From positions 8,341,001 to 8,405,000 of the forward strand of contig NZ_LT963352.1 of assembly GCF_900236475.1 (NCBI RefSeq): 64,000 nucleotides of DNA, in the 5' to 3' direction. The notes beneath the pieces were generated by a model. It had not been told where the DNA came from, did no database searches, and worked only from the letters and a program-made list of their open reading frames with translations. Positions 25,142 through 33,278 of the stretch are shown one piece after another. Each line of letters begins with the position of its first letter. Positions within the stretch are counted from its first letter, which is position 1. The position numbers and the translations under genes were made by a program. The DNA comes from Streptomyces chartreusis NRRL 3882. GTDB taxonomy: Bacteria > Actinomycetota > Actinomycetes > Streptomycetales > Streptomycetaceae.

Positions 25142-26144
25142 CATCTCCCTGAGCCGAGCGGTCCGCTGGTCCGCCTTGAAGAGGTGGGATTCCGCCGTCG
25201 GCGCCCTGCTGATCGTGCTGCTGCTGTTCTCCTTCGGCTTCGTCGACGGGTTCAGCAACGCGCTCAACCTGTCGTTCCTGATCGGCAACACGCTGCCGAT
25301 CGCGCTGATCGCCCTGCCGATGACGCTGTTGGTGGTGTCCGGCGAGATCGACCTGTCGGTGGCCTCGACGGCGGGTCTGTCCGGTGCCGTGATGGGCGCC
25401 CTGTGGAACCAGGGCATGGCCATCGAGACGATCATCCCGATCTGCCTGCTGCTGGGCGTCGTCTGCGGGCTGGTCAACGGCCTGCTGGTGACCAGGCTGG
25501 GGCTGCCGTCCCTCGCCGTCACCATCGGCACGCTCGCCGCGTACCGAGGTATCGCGCAAATCGTGCTCGGCTCGGACGCGGTGACCGACTTCCCCTCCCA
25601 GTACCTGGACTTCGCGGCCGGGCGCATCGGCGACACGTTCGTCCCGTACGCCTTCCTGCCGTTCCTCGTCCTGCTCGCCATCGCTGTGGTCGCGCTGCAC
25701 GCCACGCCGTTCGGGCGGTCGCTGTTCGCGATCGGGGCGAGTGAGGAGGCCGCGCGGTTCGCCGGCATCCGGGTCAAACGGCAGAAGCTGGTCCTTTTCA
25801 CGCTGACCGGCTTGATGGCCTCTCTGACCGGGATCTTCTGGGCGCTGCACTACGCCAGCGCCCGCTACGACAACGCCACGGGTCTGGAACTCTCCGTCGT
25901 GGCGGCCGTGTTGCTCGGCGGTATCGACTTCGACGGTGGCAAGGGCACGCTGGGCGGCGCGATCGCCGGGGTGTTCCTGCTGGGGGCGTTGCAGAACGTG
26001 ATGAGCCTCCAGGACGTCTCGGCGCAGTCGCAGATCGTCGTCACCGGCGTCCTGCTCGTTCTCTCCGTGCTCGGCCCCCGGGTCGTACGGCAGATCTCCA
26101 CAGCGAGGGCGGGCCGCAGAGCCGCCTCGACTCCCACCCCATGA
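25134..26144 (+). CDS. rhaQ: Rhamnose ABC importer permease 2
   Basis: This 336-residue second RbsC-type permease probably pairs with the preceding one as a heterodimer in the membrane. VSGEIDLSVASTAGLSGAVMG (~residue 66) matches the family DLSV motif. GASEEAARFAGIRVKRQ (~200) and GGIDFDGGKGTLGGAIAGVF (~262) are the coupling loop and glycine loop. The ATG at 25134 lies inside the end of the upstream gene (eight-base overlap). Together with ATPase and lipoprotein it completes a CUT2-type importer. Confidence 0.9.
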   Translation: MADISLSRAVRWSALKRWDSAVGALLIVLLLFSFGFVDGFSNALNLSFLIGNTLPIALIALPMTLLVVSGEIDLSVASTAGLSGAVMGALWNQGMAIETIIPICLLLGVVCGLVNGLLVTRLGLPSLAVTIGTLAAYRGIAQIVLGSDAVTDFPSQYLDFAAGRIGDTFVPYAFLPFLVLLAIAVVALHATPFGRSLFAIGASEEAARFAGIRVKRQKLVLFTLTGLMASLTGIFWALHYASARYDNATGLELSVVAAVLLGGIDFDGGKGTLGGAIAGVFLLGALQNVMSLQDVSAQSQIVVTGVLLVLSVLGPRVVRQISTARAGRRAASTPTP

Positions 26145-26173
26145 CCAGCCCTTCCTCGTAAAGGACGACAGCC

Positions 26174-27259
26174 ATGCGCAAGACAACCCTCCGCCGCAGC
26201 TGCGCGGTGCTCGCCACTGCCACCTCTCTCGCTCTCGCGCTCACCGCCTGTGGCGGGGGCACCACCAAGAAGGACGTCGCGAACGAAGGCGGTTCCGCCG
26301 CCACCGCCGGCAAGGCCGACCCCAATGCCGAGCTGAAGAAGGGGCTGACCGTCGGGTTCCTGCCCAAGCAGGTCAACAACCCGTACTTCACCACCGCCGA
26401 CAAGGGCGGCGAGAAGGCCCTGGCCGAACTGGGCTCCAAGTACAAGGAGGTCGGGCCGTCCAGCGCGACCGACACCTCCGGGCAGGTCAGTTACGTCAAC
26501 ACGCTCACCCAGCAGCAGGTGGACGCGATGGCCGTGTCCGCGCAGGACCCGGGCGCCCTGTGCACCGCCCTCAAGCAGGCCATGAAGAACGGCATCAAGG
26601 TCGTCACGTACGACTCCGACACCACGCCCGACTGCCGCAACGCCTTCGTCTCGCAGGCCTCCGCCGAGGACCTGGGCCGTACCGAGGTGCAGCTGCTCGC
26701 CAAGCAGATCGGCTACAAGGGCGAGATCGCGATCCTGTCCGCCGCGCAGACCGCGACGAACCAGAACACCTGGATCGACTTCATGAAGGACGAGCTGAAG
26801 AAGCCCGAGTACAAGAACATGAAGCTGGTGAAGACCGCGTACGGCAACGACGACGCCCAGCAGTCCTTCCAGCAGACCCAGGGCCTGCTCCAGGAGTACC
26901 CGAACCTGAAGGGGATCATCTCCCCGACCACCGTCGGCATCAAGGCCGCCGCCCAGTACCTGTCGGGCTCCAAGTACAAGGGCAAGGTCAAGCTGACCGG
27001 CCTCGGCACCCCGAACGACATGCGCAAGTACGTCAAGAACGGCACCGTCGAGGCGTTCGAGCTGTGGGACCCGGCGAAGCTCGGCGAACTGGCCGCCCGT
27101 ACCGCCGTCGCCCTGTCCTCGGGGCAGATCACCGGCAAGGAGGGCGAGACCTTCAAGGCCGGCTCCATGGGCGAGTACACCATCGGCAAGGACGGCGTGA
27201 TCAGCCTCGGCAAGCCGACCGTGTTCGACGCCAAGAACATCGACCAGTTCAACTTCTAG
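26174..27259 (+). CDS. rhaS: Rhamnose-binding lipoprotein of the ABC importer
   Basis: This 361-residue periplasmic-binding-protein family 4 lipoprotein has a basic N terminus, a hydrophobic core and lipobox ALTAC (Cys26). The mature part shows VGFLPKQVNNPYFTTADKGG (~residues 60-80), the usual ligand-binding opening of CUT2 binding proteins, then VVTYDSDTTPDC (~150) and LTGLGTPNDMRKYVKNGTVE (~275). AAGGACGACAGCC precedes ATG 26174. It sits between the permeases and the rhamnose mutarotase gene, which supports L-rhamnose as the ligand. Confidence 0.88.
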   Translation: MRKTTLRRSCAVLATATSLALALTACGGGTTKKDVANEGGSAATAGKADPNAELKKGLTVGFLPKQVNNPYFTTADKGGEKALAELGSKYKEVGPSSATDTSGQVSYVNTLTQQQVDAMAVSAQDPGALCTALKQAMKNGIKVVTYDSDTTPDCRNAFVSQASAEDLGRTEVQLLAKQIGYKGEIAILSAAQTATNQNTWIDFMKDELKKPEYKNMKLVKTAYGNDDAQQSFQQTQGLLQEYPNLKGIISPTTVGIKAAAQYLSGSKYKGKVKLTGLGTPNDMRKYVKNGTVEAFELWDPAKLGELAARTAVALSSGQITGKEGETFKAGSMGEYTIGKDGVISLGKPTVFDAKNIDQFNF

Positions 27260-27276
27260 TCCCTGGAGGATCGTTG

Positions 27277-27597
27277 ATGCAGCGCGTGTGCTTCCTGCTG
27301 AAGGTCCGGGAGGACCGCCTCGACGAGTACCGCGAGCGGCACGCCGCCGTGTGGCCCGAGATGCTCCAGGCACTCTCGGACACCGGCTGGCACAACTACT
27401 CGCTCTTCCTGCGCGAGGACGGACTGCTCGTCGGCTACCTGGAGACCGAGGACTTCGCGGCCGCCCAGGCCGGCATGGAAGCCACCGACGTCAACGCCCG
27501 CTGGCAGGCGGAGATGGCGCCGTTCTTCGAGTCGCTGGACGGCGCCCGGCCCGACGAGGCCATGAAACCGCTCACGGAAGTGTTCCACCTCGCCTGA
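27277..27597 (+). CDS. rhaM: L-rhamnose mutarotase
   Basis: This 106-residue protein of the RhaM/RhaU (YiiL) family speeds conversion between alpha and beta L-rhamnose so that the isomerase gets the right anomer. Family features are FLLKVREDRLDEYRERHAAV (~residues 6-25; the histidine is the likely catalytic residue), WHNYSLFLREDGLLVGYLE (~38-56) and MAPFFESLDG near the end. GGAGGA lies six bases before ATG 27277. Its presence is one of the strongest markers that the importer and catabolic genes on both sides serve L-rhamnose. Confidence 0.93.
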   Translation: MQRVCFLLKVREDRLDEYRERHAAVWPEMLQALSDTGWHNYSLFLREDGLLVGYLETEDFAAAQAGMEATDVNARWQAEMAPFFESLDGARPDEAMKPLTEVFHLA

Positions 27598-27614
27598 ACG
27601 ATGGAGTTCATGAG

Positions 27615-29039
27615 ATGCGCAGACGCACGTTGCTGGCCGCCGCCCTGGCCGGAGCCGTGGTGACGCCCGCTGTCGCCTCCGGCACCGCGCGGGCCGCCGA
27701 CCCCGGCCCCTCGGTCACCCGGACCGGCACCACCACCCTCGACAACCAGGCCATCTTCTTCGTGTCCTACGACGGGCTGGTCAACAACAACTCGTTCCAG
27801 AAGAACGGCCTGCTGACCTACAAGGGCTACCAGTACGCCGTCTGGTACACCGCCGACCGCAACGCCGTCGTCGGCCGCCGCGCCCTCGGCGCGAGCACCT
27901 GGTCCACCGTCAAGGTCGGGCACACGCTGCGGTACGACGACTCCCACAACGTCATCTCCATGGGTGTCTCCAAGGTCGACGGCCGGCTGCACCTTAACAT
28001 GGACTCCCACAGCGACGGCTTCACCTACGTCAAGTCGGTCGCCGGGCTCATGGACGACCCGGGCGGACTGAGCTGGACGGCGAGCCGCTTCGGCGCACCC
28101 CAGTCCACCCTGGACGGCCTGACGCTGACCTCGCAGTTCACTTACCCGCAGTTCATCTCCACACCCGACGGCAAGCTCCAGCTGAGCTACCGCGTCGCCG
28201 TCTCCGGCAACGGCCGCAACGCGCTCGCCGAGTACGACGGCACGAAGTGGACCAACCTCGGCGAGTGGTCCAGCTCGACGGGCACGTACACCAGCGAGCA
28301 CGGCTCCTCGACCGCCCGCAACATGTACCTGCACGGCATCGACTACGACCGGAACGGGCGGCTGCACTCCTTCTTCACCTGGCGTGAGCAGAACGGCGCC
28401 GTGATGTGCTCCAGCGGCGGCATCACCAACCACGACACCGGCTACGTCTACTCCGACGACCGCGGCCGTACCTGGCGCAACAACGCGGGCACCGTCGTCG
28501 GCGTCACCGGCGGCTCCGACAAGGTGTCCGTGAACGACGCCGGCCTGGTCGTCGACCCGCTCAACCCGGACCACTCCCTGATGAACCAGGAGAGCCAGTT
28601 CACCGACTCCGCGGGCCGGCCGCACGCGATCATCTCCTACGTCCCCGGCCGCTTCGGCCAGTGCACCACGAACTACGTGGCCGACCGCACCGCCAACGGA
28701 CGCGCCTTCCACGTCCGCAAGAACGCCTCGGGCTCCTGGCAGAAGACCGAGATCCCGGTCCCGCTGAACTCCAGCCAGCGCACCAAGCTGATCCTGGACA
28801 AGTACGACAACGCCTACGCGATCTTCCCGTTCGGGCGGATCGCCGGCGCCTCGGCGGCCTCCGGCCACACCGACTGGAGGATCCTGTTCGACGGCAGCGG
28901 CCTCAACGCCTTCGGCGAGGTCGTCATCGACGAGACGCGCGTCGCGCAGGACGGGGTGCTGTCCTTCATGTACCAGGAGAAGTCCAGCGGTACGACGCCC
29001 TCCGCGCTGCACGTCGTCGACTTCCGGCTCCCTGCCTGA
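27615..29039 (+). CDS. Secreted BNR_4-type beta-propeller protein, probable rhamnose-releasing enzyme
   Basis: This 474-residue exported protein has signal MRRRTLLAAALAGAVVTPAV with an RRR-T-L-L twin-arginine-like start and a cleavage site near ARA-AD (residue ~27). The rest consists of repeating beta-sheet units with Asp-box-like YSDDRGRTW (~280) and repeated YDG, YDRNGRLHSF and YTADRN turns, the pattern of BNR_4 seven-bladed propellers. Members of this fold act as polysaccharide lyases on rhamnosyl-uronic acid bonds (families PL24, PL25 and PL27, the last including rhamnose-glucuronate lyase). The gene starts 18 bases after rhaM and is the last of the uptake operon before a hairpin. A role in freeing rhamnose outside the cell is inference from fold plus context. 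Catalytic residues were not identified. Confidence 0.75.
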   Translation: MRRRTLLAAALAGAVVTPAVASGTARAADPGPSVTRTGTTTLDNQAIFFVSYDGLVNNNSFQKNGLLTYKGYQYAVWYTADRNAVVGRRALGASTWSTVKVGHTLRYDDSHNVISMGVSKVDGRLHLNMDSHSDGFTYVKSVAGLMDDPGGLSWTASRFGAPQSTLDGLTLTSQFTYPQFISTPDGKLQLSYRVAVSGNGRNALAEYDGTKWTNLGEWSSSTGTYTSEHGSSTARNMYLHGIDYDRNGRLHSFFTWREQNGAVMCSSGGITNHDTGYVYSDDRGRTWRNNAGTVVGVTGGSDKVSVNDAGLVVDPLNPDHSLMNQESQFTDSAGRPHAIISYVPGRFGQCTTNYVADRTANGRAFHVRKNASGSWQKTEIPVPLNSSQRTKLILDKYDNAYAIFPFGRIAGASAASGHTDWRILFDGSGLNAFGEVVIDETRVAQDGVLSFMYQEKSSGTTPSALHVVDFRLPA

Positions 29040-29052
29040 CCGCGCCCGAGCC

Positions 29053-29088
29053 CCGGGGCGGCGTGCCGGTAATGTGAAGCCGCCCCGG
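29053..29088 (+). terminator. Hairpin between the propeller gene and the LacI gene
   Basis: CCGGGGCGGC (29053-29062) pairs perfectly with GCCGCCCCGG (29079-29088) around a 16-base loop. It lies 14 bases after the stop of the BNR_4 gene and 38 bases before the LacI-family gene. It could end most transcripts of the uptake operon or set the level of read-through into the regulator. Confidence 0.6.
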
Positions 29089-29126
29089 CCGCCGCCCCCT
29101 CGTCTCCCTCTGGAGGTCCCTGCCCG

Positions 29127-30152
29127 ATGGCCCAGTCGGTGGGTATCAAGGACGTCGCCCGCGCCGCCGGAGTCTCCGTCGGCACGGTGTCGAACGTGAT
29201 CAACCGCCCGGACACGGTCGCCACCGAGACCCGGGCCCGCGTGCTGTCCGCGATAGACCGGCTCGGCTACGTCCGCAGCGAGTCCGCACGCCAGCTGCGC
29301 GCGGGTCGCAGCCGCATCATGGGGCTGCTCGTCCTCGACATGGGCAACCCCTTCTTCGTCGACGTCGCGCGCGGAGCCGAGCGCGCCGCCCGGCAGGCCG
29401 GACTCGGCGTGATGGTCTGCAACAGCGCCCAGAACCCGGGCGAGGAGGCCGAATACCTGTCGCTCTTCGCCGAGCAGCGGGTGCGCGGTGTACTGCTCAC
29501 CCCGGCCGACGCCACCGGCCGCAACATCGAGGCGTTCCGCCGGCACGGCATCCCGTTCGTCCTGGTCGACCGGGTCGCCGAGGGCACCACCGAGTGCTCG
29601 GTCTCCGTCGACGACGTCGCGGGCGGTGCCCTGGCCGTACGCCATCTCGTCGACGCCGGGCACCGCTCCATCGCGTACGTCAGCGGCCCGCCCGGCCTCA
29701 ACCAGGTCCGCGACCGGCGCACGGGCGCCCTCGAAGCGCTCTCCGAGGCCGGGCTCGGCCCCGACGCGCTGCGCGAGCTGCCCACCGAACGGCTGGACGT
29801 CGCCGCGGGCCGCGATGCCGGCGCCCGTCTGCTGGGCCTGGCCGACCGGCCGACCGCCGTGTTCTGCGCCAACGACCTGCTGGCGCTCGGTGTCCTCCAG
29901 GCCATGTACGCGGCCGGTGTCGACGTCCCGGACGACCTCGCCATCGTCGGCTACGACGACATCGAGTTCGCGGCGGCCGCCGCCGTCCCGCTCACCTCGG
30001 TACGGCAGCCCGCGGTCACCATGGGCGCCATGGCGGCCGACCTGCTCCTGGAGGAGACGGAGGCGGAGGGCGCGGCGCAGCCGCACGAGCACCGGCGGGT
30101 CGTCCTCCAGCCGGAACTGGTCGTCCGCCGCTCCAGTCTGTCCGCGCGCTGA
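29127..30152 (+). CDS. rhaR: LacI-family regulator of the rhamnose regulon
   Basis: This 341-residue LacI-family repressor has helix-turn-helix IKDVARAAGVSVGTVSNVIN (~residues 7-26), hinge RLGYVRSESARQLRAG (~48-63) and a periplasmic-binding-protein-like effector domain (GLLVLDMGNPFFVDVARGAE ~70, PTAVFCANDLLALGVLQ ~250, PDDLAIVGYDDIEFA ~273). CTCTGGAGG precedes ATG 29127. Matching TGAA/TTCA palindromes stand at both promoters of the divergent rhamnose region. LacI proteins bind such sites and release them on binding the sugar or its derivative. The inducer is presumably L-rhamnose, inferred from context only. Confidence 0.88.
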   Translation: MAQSVGIKDVARAAGVSVGTVSNVINRPDTVATETRARVLSAIDRLGYVRSESARQLRAGRSRIMGLLVLDMGNPFFVDVARGAERAARQAGLGVMVCNSAQNPGEEAEYLSLFAEQRVRGVLLTPADATGRNIEAFRRHGIPFVLVDRVAEGTTECSVSVDDVAGGALAVRHLVDAGHRSIAYVSGPPGLNQVRDRRTGALEALSEAGLGPDALRELPTERLDVAAGRDAGARLLGLADRPTAVFCANDLLALGVLQAMYAAGVDVPDDLAIVGYDDIEFAAAAAVPLTSVRQPAVTMGAMAADLLLEETEAEGAAQPHEHRRVVLQPELVVRRSSLSAR

Positions 30153-30153
30153 G

Positions 30154-30182
30154 CCTGAACCGCCGTTCAGGAGGATTTCATG
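30154..30182 (+). other. Orphan ribosome binding site and ATG after the LacI gene
   Basis: A near-perfect AGGAGG (30169-30174) stands six bases before ATG 30180, but the frame it opens (MIRRGHSRTPAVMNWDAV...) is not protein-like and is out of frame with the hydrolase at 30262. A short hairpin, CCTGAAC/GTTCAGG (30154-30171), overlaps the site. It may be the residue of a lost gene or a small leader peptide. No function is claimed. Confidence 0.35.
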
Positions 30183-30261
30183 ATCCGAAGGGGCCACTCG
30201 CGGACGCCCGCTGTGATGAACTGGGACGCGGTCCGAAAATCCGTCCGTCCCGGGAGCCCTG

Positions 30262-31563
30262 TTGACCCTCAGCTACCGTCAGCCCGGAGTCGTCCTCACC
30301 GACCGCCGCTTCACCGTCCCGCTCGACCACGACCACCCCGGGGGCGAGACGATCGAGCTGTACGCCCGCGAGGTCGTCGCGAGCGACAAGGCGCACCAGG
30401 ACCTGCCGTGGCTGCTCTACCTCCAGGGCGGGCCCGGCTTCGGCGCGGACCGCTCCGTCGGCAGGCCCGGCTGGCTCGGCCGCGCGCTGAAGGAGTACCG
30501 CGTCCTCCTCCTCGACCAGCGCGGCACCGGCCACAGCACGCCCGCCAACCGGCAGACGCTCCCGCTGCGCGGCGGCCCCGCCGCACAGGCCGACTACCTC
30601 ACGCACTTCCGGGCCGACTCGATCGTCCGCGACTGCGAGGCCATCCGCGCGCAGGTCACCGGCGGTGCCCCCTGGACCGTCCTCGGCCAGAGCTTCGGCG
30701 GCTTCTGCCTGACCACCTACCTGTCCCTCGCGCCCGAGGGCCTGGCCACCGCCGTGATCACCGGCGGACTGCCCTCCCTGGACGCCCACGCCGACGACGT
30801 CTACCGGGCCGCCTTCCCGCGCATCGAACGCAAGGTGACCGCGCACTACGCCCGCTACCCGCAGGACGCCGAACGCGCCCGCCGGATCGCCGACCACCTC
30901 CTGACGCACGACGTGGTCCTGCCGAACGGCTACCGACTCACCGTCGAGGCCTTCCAGTCCCTCGGCATCGTCCTCGGCACCGGCGACGGCACCCACCGCC
31001 TGCACTACCTCCTGGAGAACGCCTTCGTCCGCACCCCGCAGGGCTTCACGCTCTCCGACGCGTTCCAGGAGCAGGCGCAGGGCATGCTGTCCTACGCCCG
31101 CCACCCGCTGTACGCCCTCGTCCACGAGGCGATCTACGGCCAGGACGCCCGGCCCACCGCCTGGTCGGCGGAGCGGGTCCGCGCCGAGTTCCCCCGGTTC
31201 GACGCCGCGAAGGCCCTCGCGGGCGACGAACCGCTGCTGTTCACCGGCGAGTCGATCCACCCCTGGATGTTCGACTGCGACCCGGCGCTGCGCCCCCTGC
31301 GCGAGACCGCCGACCTGCTCGCCGCCCGCACCGACTGGACGCCCCTGTACGACCCGGCCCGCCTCGCCGCCAACGACGTACCGGTCGTCGCCGCCGTCTA
31401 CCACGACGACATGTACGTCGACACGGCCCACTCCCTGCGCACCGCCCGCGCCATCCGCGGCCTGCGCACCTGGATCACGGACGAGTTCGAGCACGACGGC
31501 GTGCGGACCGGCGGCCAACGGGTCCTCGACCGGCTGCTGGCGCTGGCGCGGAACGAGGCGTGA
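30262..31563 (+). CDS. Alpha/beta hydrolase, proline-iminopeptidase-like (peptidase S33)
   Basis: This 433-residue alpha/beta-hydrolase is of the prolyl aminopeptidase type. It shows the oxyanion region LYLQGGPGFGADR (~residue 52), the nucleophile elbow VLGQSFGGFC with Ser (~143), the family stretch LLLDQRGTGHSTPAN (~83) and the late acid/histidine region (AAVYHDDMYVDTAHSL, ~375). Prolyl aminopeptidases remove N-terminal proline from peptides. The start is TTG 30262 with CGGGAG five bases before. It follows the LacI gene by 109 bases. Nothing ties it to rhamnose use. Confidence 0.85.
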   Translation: MTLSYRQPGVVLTDRRFTVPLDHDHPGGETIELYAREVVASDKAHQDLPWLLYLQGGPGFGADRSVGRPGWLGRALKEYRVLLLDQRGTGHSTPANRQTLPLRGGPAAQADYLTHFRADSIVRDCEAIRAQVTGGAPWTVLGQSFGGFCLTTYLSLAPEGLATAVITGGLPSLDAHADDVYRAAFPRIERKVTAHYARYPQDAERARRIADHLLTHDVVLPNGYRLTVEAFQSLGIVLGTGDGTHRLHYLLENAFVRTPQGFTLSDAFQEQAQGMLSYARHPLYALVHEAIYGQDARPTAWSAERVRAEFPRFDAAKALAGDEPLLFTGESIHPWMFDCDPALRPLRETADLLAARTDWTPLYDPARLAANDVPVVAAVYHDDMYVDTAHSLRTARAIRGLRTWITDEFEHDGVRTGGQRVLDRLLALARNEA

Positions 31564-31613
31564 TGCCGTGCCGGACACGCGGTGATGTCGGTGGCGCGGA
31601 TTAGTCTGCCGAC

Positions 31614-32348
31614 ATGACGACCACTCAACTCCAGCCCATGCCCGGCGACTGGCGGCGTGCCCTCGCGGTCGTGGCCCACCCCGACGACCTCGATTACGGC
31701 TGCTCGGCGGCGATCGCGGCCTGGACCGACGAGGGCCGCGAGGTCGCCTATGTGCTGGCGACCCGGGGCGAGGCGGGCATCGACACCCTGGAGCCCGAGC
31801 GGTGCGGTCCGCTGCGGGAGCGCGAGCAGCGGGCGAGCGCGGCGGTGGTCGGCGTGTCGGTCGTGGAGTTCCTCGACCACAAGGACGGTGTCATCGAGTA
31901 CGGCACCACCCTGCGCCGCGACATCGCCGCCGCGATCCGCCGGCACCGGCCCGAGCTGGTCATCACCCTCAACCACCGGGACACCTGGGGCGGCGTCGCC
32001 TGGAACACCCCGGACCACGTGGCGGTCGGCCGGGCCACGCTCGACGCGACCGGCGACGCCGGCAACCGGTGGATCTTCCCGGAGCTCACCGAGCAGGGGC
32101 TTCAGCCGTGGGACGGCGTGCGCTGGGTCGCCGTCGCCGGTTCCAGCACCCCTACGCACGCCGTCGACGCGACGCCCGGGATGGAACGGGCGGTGCGCTC
32201 CCTGCTGGAACACCGCACCTATATCGAGGTGTTGACCAGCGAGGACCCGGAGGCGTACGTGCGCGGCTTCCTGACGCGGCACGCCGAGACGACGGGCGAG
32301 CGGTTCGGGGGCAGGCCGGCGGTGGCGTTCGAGCTGTTCAGCAGATGA
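31614..32348 (+). CDS. PIG-L family deacetylase
   Basis: This 244-residue LmbE/PIG-L-type zinc deacetylase has the metal motif AHPDDLDYGC (~residues 22-31) and a later histidine in NTPDHVAVGR (~137). Known relatives remove acetyl groups from N-acetyl sugars (mycothiol MshB, GlcNAc conjugates, glycopeptide biosynthesis). Length and motif order are normal. Its stop overlaps or nearly touches the start of the downstream sigma factor gene. No sugar biosynthetic neighbours indicate the substrate. Confidence 0.85.
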   Translation: MTTTQLQPMPGDWRRALAVVAHPDDLDYGCSAAIAAWTDEGREVAYVLATRGEAGIDTLEPERCGPLREREQRASAAVVGVSVVEFLDHKDGVIEYGTTLRRDIAAAIRRHRPELVITLNHRDTWGGVAWNTPDHVAVGRATLDATGDAGNRWIFPELTEQGLQPWDGVRWVAVAGSSTPTHAVDATPGMERAVRSLLEHRTYIEVLTSEDPEAYVRGFLTRHAETTGERFGGRPAVAFELFSR

Positions 32349-32359
32349 CGGGGGAGACC

Positions 32360-33253
32360 ATGACAGGCAGCGAGGAACTGGCCGGCCGGTTCGAGGAGCA
32401 CCGCGGGCACTTGAAGGCGGTCGCGTACCGCATGCTCGGCTCGCTGGCCGAGGCCGAGGACGCCGTCCAGGAGGCCTGGCTGAGGCTCGGCCGCGCCGAG
32501 GCGGACGACATCCGCAACCTCGGCGGCTGGCTCACCACCGTGACCGGCCGCGTGTGCCTGGACCTGCTGCGCTCGCGCACCGCACGCCGCGAGGAACCGA
32601 TGGGCGATGCCTTCGTCCCGGACCCCGTGCTCCGGCCCCTGGAGCACCTCGACCCGGCGGAGGAGGTGCTCCAGGCCGACTCCGTGGGTCTGGCCCTGCT
32701 CGTCGTCCTGGAGAACCTGGAGCCCGCCGAGCGGCTCGCGTTCGTGCTGCACGACATGTTCGCCGTGCCGTTCGACGACATCGCGCCGATCGTGGAGCGC
32801 AGCCCGGCCGCGACCCGGCAGCTGGCGAGCCGCGCCCGGCGCCGGGTGCGCGGCGCCACCCCGGCGGCGGAGCCGGACCTCGGCCGGCAGAAGGAGGTCC
32901 TCGACGCCTTCCTGGCCGCCTCGCGCGCCGGGGACTTCGAGGCGCTGCTCGCGCTGCTGCACCCGGATGTGGTGCTGCGGGCCGACTCGGGCGCCCTGGT
33001 GCGCGGCGCGGCCGCGTCCAAGGCCGTCCAGGGGGCGAAGACGGTGGCGGAGCAGGCGCTCATGTTCGCCCGGTTCGCGCAGTCCGCGGAGCTGGTGCTG
33101 GTCAACGGCTCGGTCGGCGTCGTCAACGCGCCCGGGGGACGCGTGCAGTCGGTCATGGGCGTCACGATCGCCGACGGCCGGATCACCGGCATGTACATCC
33201 TGGCCGACCCCGAGCGGCTGGAGCGTCTGGGGGCGCCACCGCATCATCGGTGA
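32360..33253 (+). CDS. ECF sigma factor with C-terminal SnoaL-like domain (ECF41/SigJ type)
   Basis: This protein of about 297 residues has sigma-2 region AYRMLGSLAEAEDAVQEAWL (~residues 23-42) with WLTTVTGRVCLDLLRSR (~58-74), sigma-4 region FDDIAPIVERSPAATRQLASRA (~138-160) and a C-terminal SnoaL-like/NTF2 domain (DAFLAASRAGDFEALLALL, ~182-200). This is the ECF41 layout, in which the extra domain replaces an anti-sigma factor. The DGGGK motif usual in that domain is not seen (RADSGALVRG instead). I chose ATG 32360 because GGGGGAG stands before it. ATG 32345, overlapping the deacetylase stop, is possible. Confidence 0.87.
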   Translation: MTGSEELAGRFEEHRGHLKAVAYRMLGSLAEAEDAVQEAWLRLGRAEADDIRNLGGWLTTVTGRVCLDLLRSRTARREEPMGDAFVPDPVLRPLEHLDPAEEVLQADSVGLALLVVLENLEPAERLAFVLHDMFAVPFDDIAPIVERSPAATRQLASRARRRVRGATPAAEPDLGRQKEVLDAFLAASRAGDFEALLALLHPDVVLRADSGALVRGAAASKAVQGAKTVAEQALMFARFAQSAELVLVNGSVGVVNAPGGRVQSVMGVTIADGRITGMYILADPERLERLGAPPHHR

Positions 33254-33278
33254 GTTGTCGTTTCGTATGCTGAACGCC

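Noticed and set aside
30180..31604. 474-residue plus-strand frame overlapping the hydrolase, with a perfect ribosome site
   Set aside because: Composition is Arg/Pro-rich with no domain. The alpha/beta-hydrolase frame from 30262 carries all the motifs. Only the start signal is noted.
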